Shown here in pieces: positions 62,735 to 64,000 of a stretch of DNA of 64,000 nucleotides; within the stretch, counting starts at the first letter, position 1, and each line of letters opens with the position of its first letter. Position numbers and translations under genes: made by a program. The stretch is from assembly GCF_005473905.2 (NCBI RefSeq), contig NZ_CP061336.1, forward strand, positions 976,501 to 1,040,500, written 5' to 3'. Below the pieces are notes generated by a model. It was not told the DNA's origin. It saw only the letters and a list, made by a program, of their open reading frames with translations, and did not search any database. This stretch comes from Ruminiclostridium herbifermentans (lineage in GTDB: Bacteria > Bacillota > Clostridia > Acetivibrionales > DSM-1351).

Positions 62735-64000
62735 ATGAACTTTTTTGAAGAAAAGGATTATTTTCTATTTGATGGTGCTATTGGTACATACTACTCATCA
62801 AAGTTTAATAAAAATACAGCTTGCGAGTTAGCAAATCTTTTTGACAGGGATTCAATATATAATATTCATAAGGAGTACATAGAAGCTGGCGCAGATGCAA
62901 TAAAGACTAATACATTTGGCGCAAATAGGTTTTCATTAGCTTGTGACCAGCAAGAAGCGGACAAAATAATAAAAATGGGTTGGGAAATAGCAAAACGTGC
63001 TGCAGAAGGAACAACGACTGCAGTTTTTGCTGATATTGGTCCTATACCTGTAACAGAAGGATTTGAAGTTTTTGAAGAATATAAAAGAATTGTTGATATA
63101 TTTTTAGAATGTGGAGCAGAGAAATTCTTGTTTGAAACCTTTGCTAGCTATGATATTCTTTTAGAATTATCTGCATATATACGTTTGAAGCTACCAAAGG
63201 CAGTTATTTTTACTTCTTTTGCAGTGTATCCTGATGGATATACAAAAGAAGGCTTATTCTATATAGATATAATTAACAAAGTAAGCGCAAGTGGATTAGT
63301 TGATGCCTACGGATTGAATTGTATAAGCGGTCCAGCTCATATGCTAAGGCTAATTAATGATTTAAACATAGAGGGCAGAAATATCATAATTATGCCTAAT
63401 TCTGGCTACCCATCTACTGAGAGAGGCAGAACAGTATATATTGATAATTCAGAGTACTTTGCAGAGAAAATACTTGATCTAAAAAAATTTGGAGTAAAAA
63501 TATTAGGAGGCTGCTGTGGGACTACTCCGCGGCATATAGCTGCTACAACTAAGCTGTTTAGTGAGAGTACAACCTGCTGCGAAAACCCAAATGAGTCAGG
63601 AAGCAGTTCAGAGCGTATTGCACCAAAGCAAAATATCCTATTTCAGCTTTTAGAAAGCAAAAAACCTATTTTGGTAGAAATAGATCCTCCATTTGATACA
63701 AAATGGGAGTATATGCTAAAGGATACTTTTCTGCTTAAGCAGGCTGGTGCAGATATGATAACCATTGCCGATTCTCCGCTGGCAAAAGCAAGGGCAGATA
63801 GTTCAATTTTAGCAGCTAAGCTATATAGAGAAGCTGGAATTCCTACTATGCCTCATATTACCTGTAGAGATAAAAATTTATTAGGTATTAAGGCAATGCT
63901 TTTAGGACTTCATATTGAAGGAATAAGAAATGTTTTAACAATAACTGGTGATTCTATAGCACATACTGAAAGAGAAAACATAAAAGGAGTGTTTAGTATC
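62735..64000 (+). CDS. Homocysteine S-methyltransferase / 5,10-methylene-THF reductase (N-terminal part)
   Basis: Open from ATG 62735 to the window edge (422 codons) with a weak AAGGAT site. Residues 5-285 are a homocysteine-binding barrel (LFDGAIGTY, GADAIKTNTFGAN, LNCISGP, and the zinc-cysteine motif GGCCGTTPRHI). From ~305 a second barrel begins as in methylenetetrahydrofolate reductase (ILVEIDPPFDTKWEYM, GADMITIADSP, HITCRDKNL, VLTITGDS). The two-domain layout matches YitJ-type enzymes that make methionine from homocysteine with methyl-THF. It runs off the right edge, so the C-terminus is unseen. Confidence 0.92.
   Translation, partial: MNFFEEKDYFLFDGAIGTYYSSKFNKNTACELANLFDRDSIYNIHKEYIEAGADAIKTNTFGANRFSLACDQQEADKIIKMGWEIAKRAAEGTTTAVFADIGPIPVTEGFEVFEEYKRIVDIFLECGAEKFLFETFASYDILLELSAYIRLKLPKAVIFTSFAVYPDGYTKEGLFYIDIINKVSASGLVDAYGLNCISGPAHMLRLINDLNIEGRNIIIMPNSGYPSTERGRTVYIDNSEYFAEKILDLKKFGVKILGGCCGTTPRHIAATTKLFSESTTCCENPNESGSSSERIAPKQNILFQLLESKKPILVEIDPPFDTKWEYMLKDTFLLKQAGADMITIADSPLAKARADSSILAAKLYREAGIPTMPHITCRDKNLLGIKAMLLGLHIEGIRNVLTITGDSIAHTERENIKGVFSI

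Overview
The window is AT-rich DNA from a low-GC, spore-forming anaerobic Firmicute, most probably a cellulosome-producing clostridium of the Ruminiclostridium/Acetivibrio type. Supporting features are a secreted glycoside hydrolase with a two-repeat type I dockerin (12575-14560), a Tlp-type spore protein, a SpoVB-like flippase, an SLH-anchored surface protein, a T-box leader and an FMN riboswitch of Gram-positive style, a CtsR operator, and strong AGGAGG ribosome-binding sites. Species identity is inferred, not proven.

Layout. 1-2700: start of an AAA ATPase (runs off the left edge) and a GH3 beta-glucosidase. 3014-9073: a small holin-like membrane protein, a duplicated secreted protein, UDP-galactopyranose mutase, a GT2/PAP2 pair and a dihydrouridine synthase. 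9074-10005: decayed repeat-rich gap. 10006-16940: an ALDH that appears to start at AUA, an MnmD-like/Cys-rich fusion, a GH43-like+GH16+dockerin enzyme, T-box-serS and a cold-shock protein. 17456-22917: a Big2 adhesin-like protein and the riboswitch-controlled ribD-ribE-ribBA-ribH operon. 23681-29593: PilZ protein, GNAT, and a CtsR-box-controlled dnaJ-like/clpB unit. 30083-35104: an orphan PAS/GAF histidine kinase and a tryptophanase-like enzyme. 35490-42812: small sporulation/stress genes, then a surface/appendage-like block (two 80-aa tail-collar proteins, a discoidin+cadherin-like protein, and an S-layer protein with five near-identical 89-aa repeats). 43216-50080: cNMP-binding/DUF2225 protein, DEAD helicase, HAD phosphatase, G1P dehydrogenase-like protein and a diguanylate cyclase. 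50162-57157: GNAT, HAD, SpoVB-like, DUF1294, then the FHA-FtsW/RodA-PBP elongation/division cluster. 57286-62183: a gene remnant, a compact structured RNA candidate, a LysM-CAP protein, and a TetR/MFS efflux operon with unusual leader hairpins. 62735-end: start of a homocysteine methyltransferase/MTHFR.

The genes are mostly housekeeping and envelope functions in short transcription units ended by clear hairpin terminators. The most unusual signals are: two genes whose ribosome-binding sites point to AUA start codons; a 4-codon mini-ORF at the GH3 start; a GC-rich structured RNA candidate at 57456-57583; tandem hairpins that bury the ribosome-binding site of the TetR gene; an MFS pump with a roughly 300-residue extra loop; the signal-less tail-collar/discoidin block; and families of dispersed short repeats and IS-like relics in the gaps. 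No intact transposase, CRISPR array, tRNA or rRNA gene was seen.
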